DNA from: Gelidibacter gilvus
GTDB lineage: Bacteria; Bacteroidota; Bacteroidia; Flavobacteriales; Flavobacteriaceae
DNA: 58,869 nucleotides
Assembly: GCF_004115975.1 (NCBI RefSeq)
Contig: NZ_SDDZ01000020.1
Location: 1 to 58,869, forward strand
Direction of reading: 5' to 3'
Shown piece after piece: positions 42,795-51,990 of the stretch. Each line of letters begins with the position of its first letter. The stretch's first letter is position 1. The translations under genes were made by a program, and so were the position numbers. The notes under the pieces were generated by a model. That model made no database searches, had not been told where the DNA came from, and saw only the letters and a program-made list of their open reading frames with translations.

Positions 42795-42858
42795 GTCGCC
42801 GTAACCTATTAGAAAATTAACTTTCTTTAGCAGAAGAAAACTAAATGGTTACGGCGAC
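42795..42858. promoter_or_regulatory. 12-bp inverted repeat between the deaminase and MFS genes
   Basis: GTCGCCGTAACC (42795-42806) and GGTTACGGCGAC (42847-42858) are perfect inverted copies with 40 bases between; the interior can pair further (TTTCTT with AAGAAA). It lies 46 bases after one gene and 26 bases before the next, with only TTTC after it. A strong mRNA hairpin between co-directional genes, acting as attenuator, processing site or terminator, is likely. Confidence 0.6.
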
Positions 42859-42884
42859 TTTCATTAGGTCTAAAAAATAAAACT

Positions 42885-44057
42885 ATGAGCAAACAACATA
42901 TTACGGCACAAGCCAAACGTGCTTTTCCATGGCTGATTATGATCTTGATGTCTTCAGTCACCTTTGTAGGAATACTTTCTGAGTTGATGCCTTCAGGCGT
43001 TCTCCCATTAATGATGGCCGATTTAAATATCAGCGAGGTGCAAACAGGAAATCTGGTAGGTTATTATGCCATCGCATCGGCAATATTTGCCATCCCGCTC
43101 ATTTCTTTGACCATGCAATTCAACCGTAAATACCTGTTGATGATTTTGCTTGGAGGATTCGCCATTTCCAATATTATCGCAGGACTTGTTCACGATTATA
43201 CGGTCATTATTGTTTTGAGGGTTATTGGTGGAATTTGTGCCGGAGTTATGTGGCCAATGATTGCCGCCTATGGCATGCGATTGGTAGATGAAAAAGATCA
43301 CGGAAAAGCCATCGCAGTAATTATGGCAGGAACCACATTGGGCATTAGTATTGGAATGCCAATAATGACCTCCATCGGAAATGATTATGGTTGGAGAACA
43401 GAATTTATTGGACTTGGAGGCTTTATTATTGTAATTGCATTAATTAGTTTTTTTGCACTACCCTCAATTCCAGGAGAGAAATTGACTAAAAGCTCATCAC
43501 CATTTGCACTGTTAAAAATACCAGCAGTTTTAATCGTTTTACTACTTACGCTACTTGGCGTTATCGCACACTATGGCGTTTACGTTTACATTACAAGTCT
43601 TGTTGATGAAATTCAACTGGCTGGAGGCGTTGAAAGTGCCTTATTATTTTTTGGAATCGGCTCTTTGATTTCCGTATTGTTGGCCATAAAATACACCGAT
43701 AAACACTTGAGACTGCTTACCATTGCCATGTTCGGGTTGTTGATCATTTCTATGGTTATTTTTCTAATGTTCGGAAGAACAACTGGCATGGGTCACTTTG
43801 CTTTCTTTTTATGGGGACTTTCATTTGGTCCATTGGTCACCTTGTTACAGGCAGCCGTAAGCAGACAGGTAGAAACGGCAAAAGACGTCGCCACATCAGT
43901 TCAGTCTTCGGTATTCAACTTGTCCATTATGATCGCATCTTCGGCTGCGGGACTATTACTCGGGATTTACTCTCCAATGAGTTTAATTTACCTTGCCATT
44001 GCATTGTCAATACCGGGAATAATCATTTCATTTTTTGCTAGAAAGTCGTTAAGTTGA
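42885..44057 (+). CDS. MFS transporter (12 helices)
   Basis: It has 390 residues and twelve hydrophobic segments in the drug/sugar MFS layout. Seen are the loop 2-3 region (NRKYLLMILLGGFAISNIIAG), the RVIGGICAGVMWPMIAAYGMR stretch in helix 4-5 and the helix 8-11 region. The family of AraJ/YdhP-type efflux pumps fits best. It is an inner-membrane carrier; substrate unknown. Following the deaminase gene, it may move a base or nucleoside, or it may export a toxic product; both are guesses. Confidence 0.9.
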   Translation: MSKQHITAQAKRAFPWLIMILMSSVTFVGILSELMPSGVLPLMMADLNISEVQTGNLVGYYAIASAIFAIPLISLTMQFNRKYLLMILLGGFAISNIIAGLVHDYTVIIVLRVIGGICAGVMWPMIAAYGMRLVDEKDHGKAIAVIMAGTTLGISIGMPIMTSIGNDYGWRTEFIGLGGFIIVIALISFFALPSIPGEKLTKSSSPFALLKIPAVLIVLLLTLLGVIAHYGVYVYITSLVDEIQLAGGVESALLFFGIGSLISVLLAIKYTDKHLRLLTIAMFGLLIISMVIFLMFGRTTGMGHFAFFLWGLSFGPLVTLLQAAVSRQVETAKDVATSVQSSVFNLSIMIASSAAGLLLGIYSPMSLIYLAIALSIPGIIISFFARKSLS

Positions 44058-44178
44058 TATTTGAGTTATGATACCTTATGATTATGTTTGTAGTTGGTTT
44101 TTCCTGTTTGAATTTGGAAGGATGATGTCGTCAAATTCTTTTCATGTCAACTATTTTGATGAATAAGTAAACTATTTT

Positions 44179-44910
44179 ATGGACGGATTTGTGGAGATAA
44201 CCGAATACATTTTTCGCATTGGCGCAGCATTTTTGCTAGGAGGTATTATCGGATTTGAGAGACAGTGGCAGCAAAAAGATGCCGGATTAAGAACAAACAC
44301 CTTGGTTGCCATCGGCGCTGCATCGTATGTACTATTGTCTTTAGACCTCCATAGTCTTGCAGGAGGAGACCCTGGCAGAGTTACTGCTCAGATAGTCACA
44401 GGTATCGGTTTTATTGGTGCTGGCGTTATTATGAAGGACGGATTTGGAGTCAAAGGACTTAACACAGCAGCCACCATTTGGTGTTCTGCAGCGGTTGGAG
44501 CCTTGGCGGGGATGGGATTTTTCGTTGAAGCATTTGTGACTACTACGGCCGTGGTTTTGTCGCATATAATTCTAAGACCTGTTAGCATTCGATTATCGAA
44601 ACTGTCAGCATATCGTAAAACTGTAGTTAAAGAAACTTACTATAAGGTCTCCATACAATGTTCTTTGAATATAGAATCTAACGTCAGGCTTTGGTTGTTA
44701 AGCCATATTGAAATTAATGATCAGTTATTACTGCGTTCTGTAAATAGAGATGTTTTAGAAACAAATCAAGATGAAGTCATAATTCAAGTGGAAGTAGCAA
44801 CCATTGGCAATCAAGAACATTTATTAGAAACTTTGGTGACCAGTCTGATCATGAAATTGGAAGTTACTCGTGCTGGTTGGAAATTAGTGGGCCAAGAAAC
44901 TGAGTTTTAG
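44179..44910 (+). CDS. MgtC/SapB family membrane protein
   Basis: It has 243 residues with five hydrophobic segments in the first 145 or so. The family opening is clear: AFLLGGIIGFERQWQQKDAG (about 15-34), LRTNTLVAIGAASYVL, TGIGFIGAGVIMKDGFGVKGLNTAATIW. The C-terminal part (about 155-243) is a soluble ACT-like domain. MgtC in Salmonella inhibits the F1Fo ATP synthase and serves growth in low Mg2+. Here the role is unknown. It is the last plus-strand gene of the stress stretch. Confidence 0.92.
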   Translation: MDGFVEITEYIFRIGAAFLLGGIIGFERQWQQKDAGLRTNTLVAIGAASYVLLSLDLHSLAGGDPGRVTAQIVTGIGFIGAGVIMKDGFGVKGLNTAATIWCSAAVGALAGMGFFVEAFVTTTAVVLSHIILRPVSIRLSKLSAYRKTVVKETYYKVSIQCSLNIESNVRLWLLSHIEINDQLLLRSVNRDVLETNQDEVIIQVEVATIGNQEHLLETLVTSLIMKLEVTRAGWKLVGQETEF

Positions 44911-45033
44911 GAGAAACAGTATTTTTAGATTGAAAGCTTTACTTCGAAATCTTAAAACTCACTACGCATCCAATACTGTAACTGATCAGTAATACATTTT
45001 CGCTTAAGCGTATAGTTTAGTACAACGACTCTC

Positions 45034-47373
45034 TTAATTTGAGCGATTTAAAGGAAATCCTATGCCAATAAAAAATCGAAGCTTATTGGTACTATTGACC
45101 CACGAGACGTCAAAATTCACAGGGCCAAGAAGTGATTTATAAGAAACCTTAGCACCAACAGATGCCAGAAAACTAGGGTCTTCATAATTTTTCCATTTTC
45201 CTTTAGCAGAAAATGCATTGGGAAAATAATCACGAAAACTCCCAAAACCTACAGATGCGATTTCCATATGTGGAATAAAATAGAAATTTCGAAAGGTCTT
45301 TATTTGGAGACCAAGTCCCAACTTTATAAATTGACTGACCGCCAATTCACTTTCCGTTAAGCCAGAAAACGTATAATTGTCTGTTCTTGGATCTATAATA
45401 TCTCCTCCTAAGAAATATTTTGCACCATAACCAAAAGTAGAAAAGAGAAAATCATTTTCTTCAGTTCTATTTCCAAATAAAAAACCAGAATTTAGACTTA
45501 TCATTCCAGTTAAATTTGCGGTAAAAGGAACGATTTCTTCAAAATCAAGGCTCAATTTAGTGTACTCGGTGCCAACTTCGTAAATATCATCAATATTGGG
45601 GTCAACATAGATCGTTTCAACTTTGTTTTGTAATGATCTTGCCAAAACGGCTTGAATTTGAGTGCCTTTGGTAGGATAGAGCACATCATTTAAATTACTG
45701 AATTTAAACTGGGCATAAAGCTCATAAGTTGCAAAACTATACTGTTCTAAATTAAGAATATTGTTGGACAAGTTGGGATCGATTGTGGGTTTTAATTTGC
45801 TGTATTTATATTTCAAACCAAAGCCGGCATGACTCTTTAAAGCGCTTAGATTTCTATTGATCTGATTGTCAAATTCAAAATAATGAAACTTCGCCTTATC
45901 CACATTTTTTCCTTCAATAAATAATTTTTGTTCAAGAAGTTGTCCAAATACTTCGGTTCGCCACCACCAGTCCCTGTCCTCCCCAAAATTTTTCTGGTAC
46001 TGCACACGTGCTTTTGGCTGCTCTGCAATATCTAAGGTAATGATAGAGCGTGATGCCTGTCCAATAATATTCCGACCTGTATAATTAGCAATAAGCCCAG
46101 CGCCACGATAGCCATCAAAGTGCAAAGAGCCTTTAAGTTGATGCTTCGATTTTTCAACACCTTTTAAACTGAGACCAAATTTACCATCCTCTCTTAAACG
46201 TGCAAATTCGATATCTTTAAAGATTGTTGTGCCCATGGCTCTGCCTAATCCATCTTCAATGTCTTGCTTCGTATATTCTTGATGAGGATAAATTGCTGTT
46301 CTTGCCTTAACAAGTGCCAAATTCGATTTACTGATATCTTGATAAACGATGGTATCAAATACAAATTCGGTTCTCGCAACAGGGAGTTCGTGCTTCCTTT
46401 GTTCAAAATTTTTCAAGCTATTTCCTAAATCGACCAAAGCATCAATTTGTTGATGGGTTGCAATCTTCCCCACTTCATAAATCTCGTTCGCTTTGAAAAA
46501 GTCTGACGAGGAATAGGTTAGATAAGGGGCGTGATCAATGAGAATATCACAAAGTTCACGGTTTGCCGGTCGTTTTGTATTACTATTCATCATACTCCCT
46601 TGAAACAGTAAGGCACTAATACTGTTTAAACTTTCTATTGTTTTTGGGTCGTCACCCACATCACTCCCGATGATGATGTCTGCGCCCAAATTTTTAGCAA
46701 TATCTGCAGGGAAATTATTTAGCAATCCGCCATCTACTAAAAGTGTATTCTTATATCGTATTGGTGAAAAGACGCCTGGTATGGACATACTGGCACGCAT
46801 TGCCATGGCTAGAGAACCTTGGTCTAAAATAACCTCCTTTCCATTTATAATGTCCGTTGCAACCGCCCTAAAAGGAATCGGTAAATTATCAAACTGCTCA
46901 ATCTCATAGCTAGGAACGGCTAAAAAAGCAATAAACTCTCTCAAATTTTGATCATTAAGAATATAAAGACCTGTATTGATATTCCCATTTTTAAAATCCA
47001 ATTCAATTAAATATTTATTGTACTCGCTCTTTTCTTCCGCACCAACATTATTAAGGGATACTTTTCCGCCCAATAATTTTTCCCAATTGGCGTTTTTTGT
47101 GAGGTTAGCAATACTATCGCCAGAATATCCCATGGCATAAAGTCCGCCAACAATACTCCCCATGCTGTTGCCTACTATTAAGTCTGGAACAATATGTAAA
47201 GAATCCAATACTTGAAGCGTACGGATATGCGCAATCCCCTTTGCTCCTCCTCCGCTCAAAACCAACGCAACTTTTGGCTTTTTTTCCTGAGCAAAAACTA
47301 CTTGTGACCATGCAGCAAAAAAAATCAGCACTAACAGATTCCTTATTTTTTTTGATTGTAAAATTTTGACCAT
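45034..47373 (-). CDS. Patatin-like phospholipase with POTRA and outer-membrane barrel
   Basis: It has 779 residues with a signal peptide (about 1-28). A patatin domain follows: oxyanion loop VLSGGGAKGIAHIRTL (about 38-52), nucleophile Ser in VGNSMGSIVGGLYAMG (about 67-82), and the catalytic Asp in LLVDGGLLNNFP (about 210). Then comes one POTRA-like module (about 335-405) and a C-terminal barrel of the BamA/TpsB type (about 410-779), ending FIGIGFPLNRS. This layout is the type Vd autotransporter (PlpD) design, a lipase presented at or released from the outer membrane. It may have a lipid turnover role. No neighbour is clearly linked. Confidence 0.92.
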   Translation of the reverse strand: MVKILQSKKIRNLLVLIFFAAWSQVVFAQEKKPKVALVLSGGGAKGIAHIRTLQVLDSLHIVPDLIVGNSMGSIVGGLYAMGYSGDSIANLTKNANWEKLLGGKVSLNNVGAEEKSEYNKYLIELDFKNGNINTGLYILNDQNLREFIAFLAVPSYEIEQFDNLPIPFRAVATDIINGKEVILDQGSLAMAMRASMSIPGVFSPIRYKNTLLVDGGLLNNFPADIAKNLGADIIIGSDVGDDPKTIESLNSISALLFQGSMMNSNTKRPANRELCDILIDHAPYLTYSSSDFFKANEIYEVGKIATHQQIDALVDLGNSLKNFEQRKHELPVARTEFVFDTIVYQDISKSNLALVKARTAIYPHQEYTKQDIEDGLGRAMGTTIFKDIEFARLREDGKFGLSLKGVEKSKHQLKGSLHFDGYRGAGLIANYTGRNIIGQASRSIITLDIAEQPKARVQYQKNFGEDRDWWWRTEVFGQLLEQKLFIEGKNVDKAKFHYFEFDNQINRNLSALKSHAGFGLKYKYSKLKPTIDPNLSNNILNLEQYSFATYELYAQFKFSNLNDVLYPTKGTQIQAVLARSLQNKVETIYVDPNIDDIYEVGTEYTKLSLDFEEIVPFTANLTGMISLNSGFLFGNRTEENDFLFSTFGYGAKYFLGGDIIDPRTDNYTFSGLTESELAVSQFIKLGLGLQIKTFRNFYFIPHMEIASVGFGSFRDYFPNAFSAKGKWKNYEDPSFLASVGAKVSYKSLLGPVNFDVSWVNSTNKLRFFIGIGFPLNRSN

Positions 47374-47526
47374 TTCTAAAATGTTATGATTTTCAAAATT
47401 AAAAGATTCATACCGATGTCAGCTAAACTAATTAAAGAATCATTTTAATTTCGCTTCTAGACGCTATTTTAAAACATGTTAACTTGTGAATTGTTATATT
47501 AAAAAAGAACCGGATTTCATTAGTTA

Positions 47527-49746
47527 TCAATCCAAATTGACTGATTTTGCCAGTTTCAGCATTTTCCGACTTATTGAGAATAACCATTCCAATTGTTCCC
47601 AAACCAAATGGGTTTCTTGAAGTCCGCGTACGGTTTCTTTGTCTGTAGATCCCAAATTACTAATTTCTAAAGAATTGAAAGTCGGCAACGGCTCCTCAAG
47701 AAGAAGATCGTTTTCAGAGCGCCCCTCAACCTCACAGGTCTTATCTTTTAAGCATTGGAGCACCTGCTCCAGGTTTTTCTCTATATTTTCTGTTGCAGTT
47801 TTAAATCGTTCGGATGCCGCAGTGGTATCATAATGCTTTATGTAGGTGCTTAATGAAGCCAATGAAGCTAAAAAATTATGGTTCAAGACGACCAATTCAT
47901 AAACTTTATCCATTTCCCTTTGTTTCGATTTAGGTTCTTGTGTCATCCGCTGAAAAGCCGAACTGAGATTGGACGTTTCTAAAAATGCCTGTTTACGAGC
48001 TATATTGTAGGAGGTTGGTATGTTTCCCTTCCGCTGATAATACTCGGTAATTTTTTGGAGAAAATCCTTGTTGGCCTGGACACTTTTCTCAATACTTTCC
48101 TTCATTTCAACAAACTCCCAAGCGGGCCAAAGCCACAACATCGCCATATAAGAGAGTCCAGCACCGACCAAAGTATCCAAGATGCGGAATTTGATTAAGC
48201 CCAGGACGTCAGGGATAAGAATAGCATAAATAAAGACCACACTTAATGTAATAAAAGTTGCTGAAGCCTTATAATTTTTTTGTACCAAGGAAATTGCAAT
48301 TACCAAAGAAATGACGCCCATAATGCCGTACACATAAGGATCCTGAATCAGAAAAACCACACCAAAGGCAATCGCACCGCCAATAAGTGTACCGATCATA
48401 CGATCTTTCGCCCGATTTCTTGTGAGTCCGTAGCTGGGGCGCATGATCACGACAATGATCAACAAGATAGAATATGGATTCTGAAAGGCGAAGATCGAGC
48501 CCAGCGCATAACCTATCATCACTGTAACCGCCAACCGCACCGAATGTCTAAAAATGGTCGACTTAAAACTAAAGCTCCTAAAGTACAGCGTAGGATCATA
48601 ATCTTGGGGTGCGATAAAGCGTCTGGCTTTTTTTCTATCTATAAAATCGGTTTCATCAATAGTATGCTCCCCTAAAAGCCTTTTTATTATTTTAAGTTTT
48701 TCAGACTGTGTTTCTTGGTATTCAAGCAGATTTTGAAGCATAAGATATTCCTCGTAATACTCGGTTTCACGAAGTAAGGTCACCTCATGTCTTACGTTTA
48801 CAAAACATTCACTCATAGCAGTGTTCTTGGGCAATTTCCTAGGATCATTTCCCGCTTCTGAAATCATCCGTAATTGAGAAGACATCTCAAAAATCAGATC
48901 CTGAAATCTTTTAACGAATTGGGGATGGGCGTTAAAGAGTGCATCCATCCGATCATAATTGACAGGATTTGCAACTGCCGTTTCCAGCATTTCTATCAGT
49001 TGGGCAAATATCAACAGGCGCTTATTCTGATAATTGGACCACCCAGACGCCTTTCTGGAAAGTATCAAAATCTCCCTCAGGGTTTCATGGTTCGTGGTAA
49101 GATCACTTTGAAGTTTAAGTAATTGGGATTGTAATTTCACATGGTCTTCATGTGGGTCCATCAAATTCCCTCGTGTTTCTATAAATTCTGCGGTAAGCAA
49201 ATAAGTTTCGGATAAAAACTCTTCGGTTTCTGCCTTTGGGTTGATGCGATACCAAGCTTTGGACAGGAGCAAATACCAAAGTCCACCAGCTCCCAACAAC
49301 AAAGCATACTGATAGATTTCCAGTTCTGATTCAAGTGAGAAACTCAATACGAAGGCCATAAGACCGGAAAAACTGATGAGCGAGGCACGAAAACCATATA
49401 CTGAAATTTGAGCAATGGCAAAAGTGATCAACCCCAATACCGGAAGCAGCAGCCAGAGTTCAAAATGCAGATAGCCCTTTATGAAACTCACAATCATAAC
49501 CAATGTCGCGGAAAAAAGAATCCCGAACTTTTTATGACGGAAACTGCCAATGACGTCGCTGGGCGAGCTCCAAAAGGCACCAAAGCTGAGTGCCAATCCA
49601 ATTTCAAGATATCCAAGCTCTATGCCTATGAGTACAGGCAAAGTAACTGCAATACCCACCCTTATGGCCTTTGAAAAACTGATGCTTCTTAAAAACTGTA
49701 GCAGTTCCTTAACATTCTCGGAAATAAAAACTCTAACAGTATTCAA
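47527..49746 (-). CDS. FUSC-family membrane protein (YccS/YhfK-like)
   Basis: It has 739 residues with two blocks of hydrophobic segments (about 25-170 and 395-530), each with five or six helices, and a long soluble part between (180-390) and after (545-739). The FUSC/YccS layout is typical: IRVGIAVTLPVLIGIELGYL in the first block and AVTMIGYALGSIFAFQNPYS in the second, with RPSYGLTRNRAKDRMIGTLI between helices. Related proteins export aromatic acids or phenolic compounds (AaeB, fusaric acid). In the present setting an efflux role for aromatic compounds is plausible, not shown. Confidence 0.9.
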   Translation of the reverse strand: MNTVRVFISENVKELLQFLRSISFSKAIRVGIAVTLPVLIGIELGYLEIGLALSFGAFWSSPSDVIGSFRHKKFGILFSATLVMIVSFIKGYLHFELWLLLPVLGLITFAIAQISVYGFRASLISFSGLMAFVLSFSLESELEIYQYALLLGAGGLWYLLLSKAWYRINPKAETEEFLSETYLLTAEFIETRGNLMDPHEDHVKLQSQLLKLQSDLTTNHETLREILILSRKASGWSNYQNKRLLIFAQLIEMLETAVANPVNYDRMDALFNAHPQFVKRFQDLIFEMSSQLRMISEAGNDPRKLPKNTAMSECFVNVRHEVTLLRETEYYEEYLMLQNLLEYQETQSEKLKIIKRLLGEHTIDETDFIDRKKARRFIAPQDYDPTLYFRSFSFKSTIFRHSVRLAVTVMIGYALGSIFAFQNPYSILLIIVVIMRPSYGLTRNRAKDRMIGTLIGGAIAFGVVFLIQDPYVYGIMGVISLVIAISLVQKNYKASATFITLSVVFIYAILIPDVLGLIKFRILDTLVGAGLSYMAMLWLWPAWEFVEMKESIEKSVQANKDFLQKITEYYQRKGNIPTSYNIARKQAFLETSNLSSAFQRMTQEPKSKQREMDKVYELVVLNHNFLASLASLSTYIKHYDTTAASERFKTATENIEKNLEQVLQCLKDKTCEVEGRSENDLLLEEPLPTFNSLEISNLGSTDKETVRGLQETHLVWEQLEWLFSISRKMLKLAKSVNLD

Positions 49747-50039
49747 GGTAAAATGATTTATATGCTAATATAAGGTTTATTGCAAAATTGATTCTATCTA
49801 ATAAAGTAATTGATTGGAAGCCAAAAGAAAAACTTGACAACGTATTTAAATCACCAATGACTGACAAGTACAGCACATTGTCAATTATAAATTCCATTCC
49901 CTCAAAATACAAGCTCAGTTCTCTTAATTACATCTTTATATTTAGTAATTTACACTCAGTAATAAACGGATTATTAAAAATTCACAAGAAGGCTATGTCA
50001 ATCCACAAAACATATCTGTGAGCCTAAAAAAATTCTGTT

Positions 50040-51644
50040 ATGCGAATCAACTTTTATATCATATCAAGTGCTTCACTCTTGATAACCCTCGGATTAGCTA
50101 TTTTTTTGAGTCCAAATTGGTATGTGCTATTTGCAATTATCTTAGCCCTGACCATTTTAGGATATTACGACGTTTTTCAAACCCGACATACCATTATGCG
50201 GAATTATCCGGTACTAGGGAGACTCCGCTATTTATTGGAAGATTTACGACCAAAAATGTATCAGTATTTTATTGAATCTGATATTGATGGTCGTCCTTTT
50301 AATCGCGTCGATCGCTCCACAGTATATCAACGGGCAAAAGGCGTACGGGACACGATTCCGTTTGGTACGCAGCTAGATCTCTATGCCGAAGGCTACGAAT
50401 GGATTTGTCATTCCATCGCACCAAGACCTTTTGAGAGCTTAGATCATGATCCGCGATTTCTGATAGGAAACAAGGCTTGTAAACACCCATATTCCGCAAG
50501 TATTTTGAATATTGCAGCCATGAGTTTTGGTGCCATTAGTGCCAACGCCGTTGAAGCTTTGAATGCCGGTGCCAAAATTGGGAATTTTGCGCATAATACA
50601 GGAGAAGGTGGCTTGAGCGATTATCATTTAAAACACGGTGGCGATCTCATTTGGCAAATTGGTACGGCGTATTTTGGATGCCGGGATGAGGAAGGAAAAT
50701 TCAATCCAAATCTTTTTGCTGAAAAGGCAAAACATCCGAATGTAAAAATGATCGAACTCAAAATTTCTCAAGGTGCCAAACCTGGGCATGGTGGTATTTT
50801 ACCAGCCGAGAAAAACTCAGAGGAAATCGCTCGAATTAGGCATATTACACCACATACTAGGGTCAACTCCCCACCCTACCACTCCGCTTTTGACACCCCT
50901 CTTGAAATGGTGCAGTTCATTCAAAAGTTAAGAGATCTATCGGGCGGAAAACCGGTGGGCTTCAAATTGTGTATTGGTTATAAAAGTGAGTTTATATCCA
51001 TTTGTCAAGCCATGATAGACTTGGATATATATCCGGATTATATTGCCGTAGATGGTGGAGAAGGTGGCACTGGAGCGGCACCGCCTGAATTCAGTAATTA
51101 TGTGGGTGCGCCCTTGATTGACGGTCTCGATTTTGTCCATAATATTCTTAACGGATTGGATATCAGAAAACACATAAAACTTATTGCATCAGGCAAGATT
51201 ACTTCTGCTTTTCACGTTGCTCGAGTCATTGCTTTGGGTGCCGACGGCTGTTATCAGGCACGCGCCATGAAAATGGCTTTGGGCTGTATTCAAGCCTTAT
51301 TGTGCAATACCAATAAATGTCCCACCGGAATCACCACTCAGGATCCGAGACTGACGATAGGCTTGGTTGTTGAAGACAAAAAAATACGTGTGGCCAATTA
51401 CCATGAAAAGACTATTAAAAATTTTGTTGAACTTTTGGGCGCTACCGGTTTGGATGAACCAAAAAACTTGACACGTTCTCATATTTACCGACGTGTTTCT
51501 CTAAATGCCATGATTACTTATGAAGAACTTTTCCCGTCGATAACACCAGGAGCGATGCTTAATGGAGTCATTCCAGAAAAATATAAATCGGATTTTGCCC
51601 ATGCCAATAAAAACCGTTGGGGCATCCATCCGATAGCGATATAA
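50040..51644 (+). CDS. Membrane-anchored FMN-binding glutamate synthase-like protein
   Basis: It has 534 residues. Two helices (about 3-22 and 28-45) anchor it to the inner membrane; the rest is the FMN-binding TIM barrel of the glutamate synthase large subunit: AMSFGAISANAVEALNAGA (about 160-178), ISQGAKPGHGGILPAEKNS (about 240-258), VDGGEGGTGAAPPEFSN (about 338-354), and CNTNKCPTGITTQDP (about 420-434) with the Cys expected for an Fe-S ligand, though only two are clear. There is no glutaminase domain. This class is widespread; function is uncertain, and true glutamate synthesis without a partner is doubtful. Confidence 0.9.
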   Translation: MRINFYIISSASLLITLGLAIFLSPNWYVLFAIILALTILGYYDVFQTRHTIMRNYPVLGRLRYLLEDLRPKMYQYFIESDIDGRPFNRVDRSTVYQRAKGVRDTIPFGTQLDLYAEGYEWICHSIAPRPFESLDHDPRFLIGNKACKHPYSASILNIAAMSFGAISANAVEALNAGAKIGNFAHNTGEGGLSDYHLKHGGDLIWQIGTAYFGCRDEEGKFNPNLFAEKAKHPNVKMIELKISQGAKPGHGGILPAEKNSEEIARIRHITPHTRVNSPPYHSAFDTPLEMVQFIQKLRDLSGGKPVGFKLCIGYKSEFISICQAMIDLDIYPDYIAVDGGEGGTGAAPPEFSNYVGAPLIDGLDFVHNILNGLDIRKHIKLIASGKITSAFHVARVIALGADGCYQARAMKMALGCIQALLCNTNKCPTGITTQDPRLTIGLVVEDKKIRVANYHEKTIKNFVELLGATGLDEPKNLTRSHIYRRVSLNAMITYEELFPSITPGAMLNGVIPEKYKSDFAHANKNRWGIHPIAI

Positions 51645-51914
51645 TTAGGATTGTTTTTAGTTGATCCTAAAATAGCCAAGTAAAAGTTTCGTGATTGAGG
51701 GTGTCCCAAGATTTCAATCTGAAGTATTCCTAGTGCTTTAGGTGGGTCATTTTTATTGAGACTATCAACTTTTTACTGACGATATATGATATTATTGAAA
51801 CCTATTCTTAAAGTATATTTGATTAAATCTTTCTAACATCATCCACCAATTAGGCTTGAGACCGAGAATGGTTATTTCTTTCATTACACCCAATCTACCA
51901 TCATGATCAAAAAC
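51645..51914. other. Convergent gap, nothing recognised
   Basis: The gap between the converging glutamate synthase-like and OmpA-like genes holds only the terminator at its right end. No other signal is seen. Confidence 0.6.
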
Positions 51915-51946
51915 AAAAAACCGAAGACATAGCTTCGGTTTTTTTT
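51915..51946. terminator. Bidirectional terminator between convergent genes
   Basis: CCGAAG (51921-51926) and CTTCGG (51933-51938) form a stem with six A before and eight T after, so it can end transcription from both sides. Confidence 0.85.
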
Positions 51947-51990
51947 AGATACTGGATATAAGTTAGGGTTTATATTTTTGCATCTGACTT

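Noticed and set aside
49788-50021. 77-codon open frame before the glutamate synthase-like gene
   Set aside because: AT-rich, no ATG at its start, no resemblance to a family and close to the next gene.
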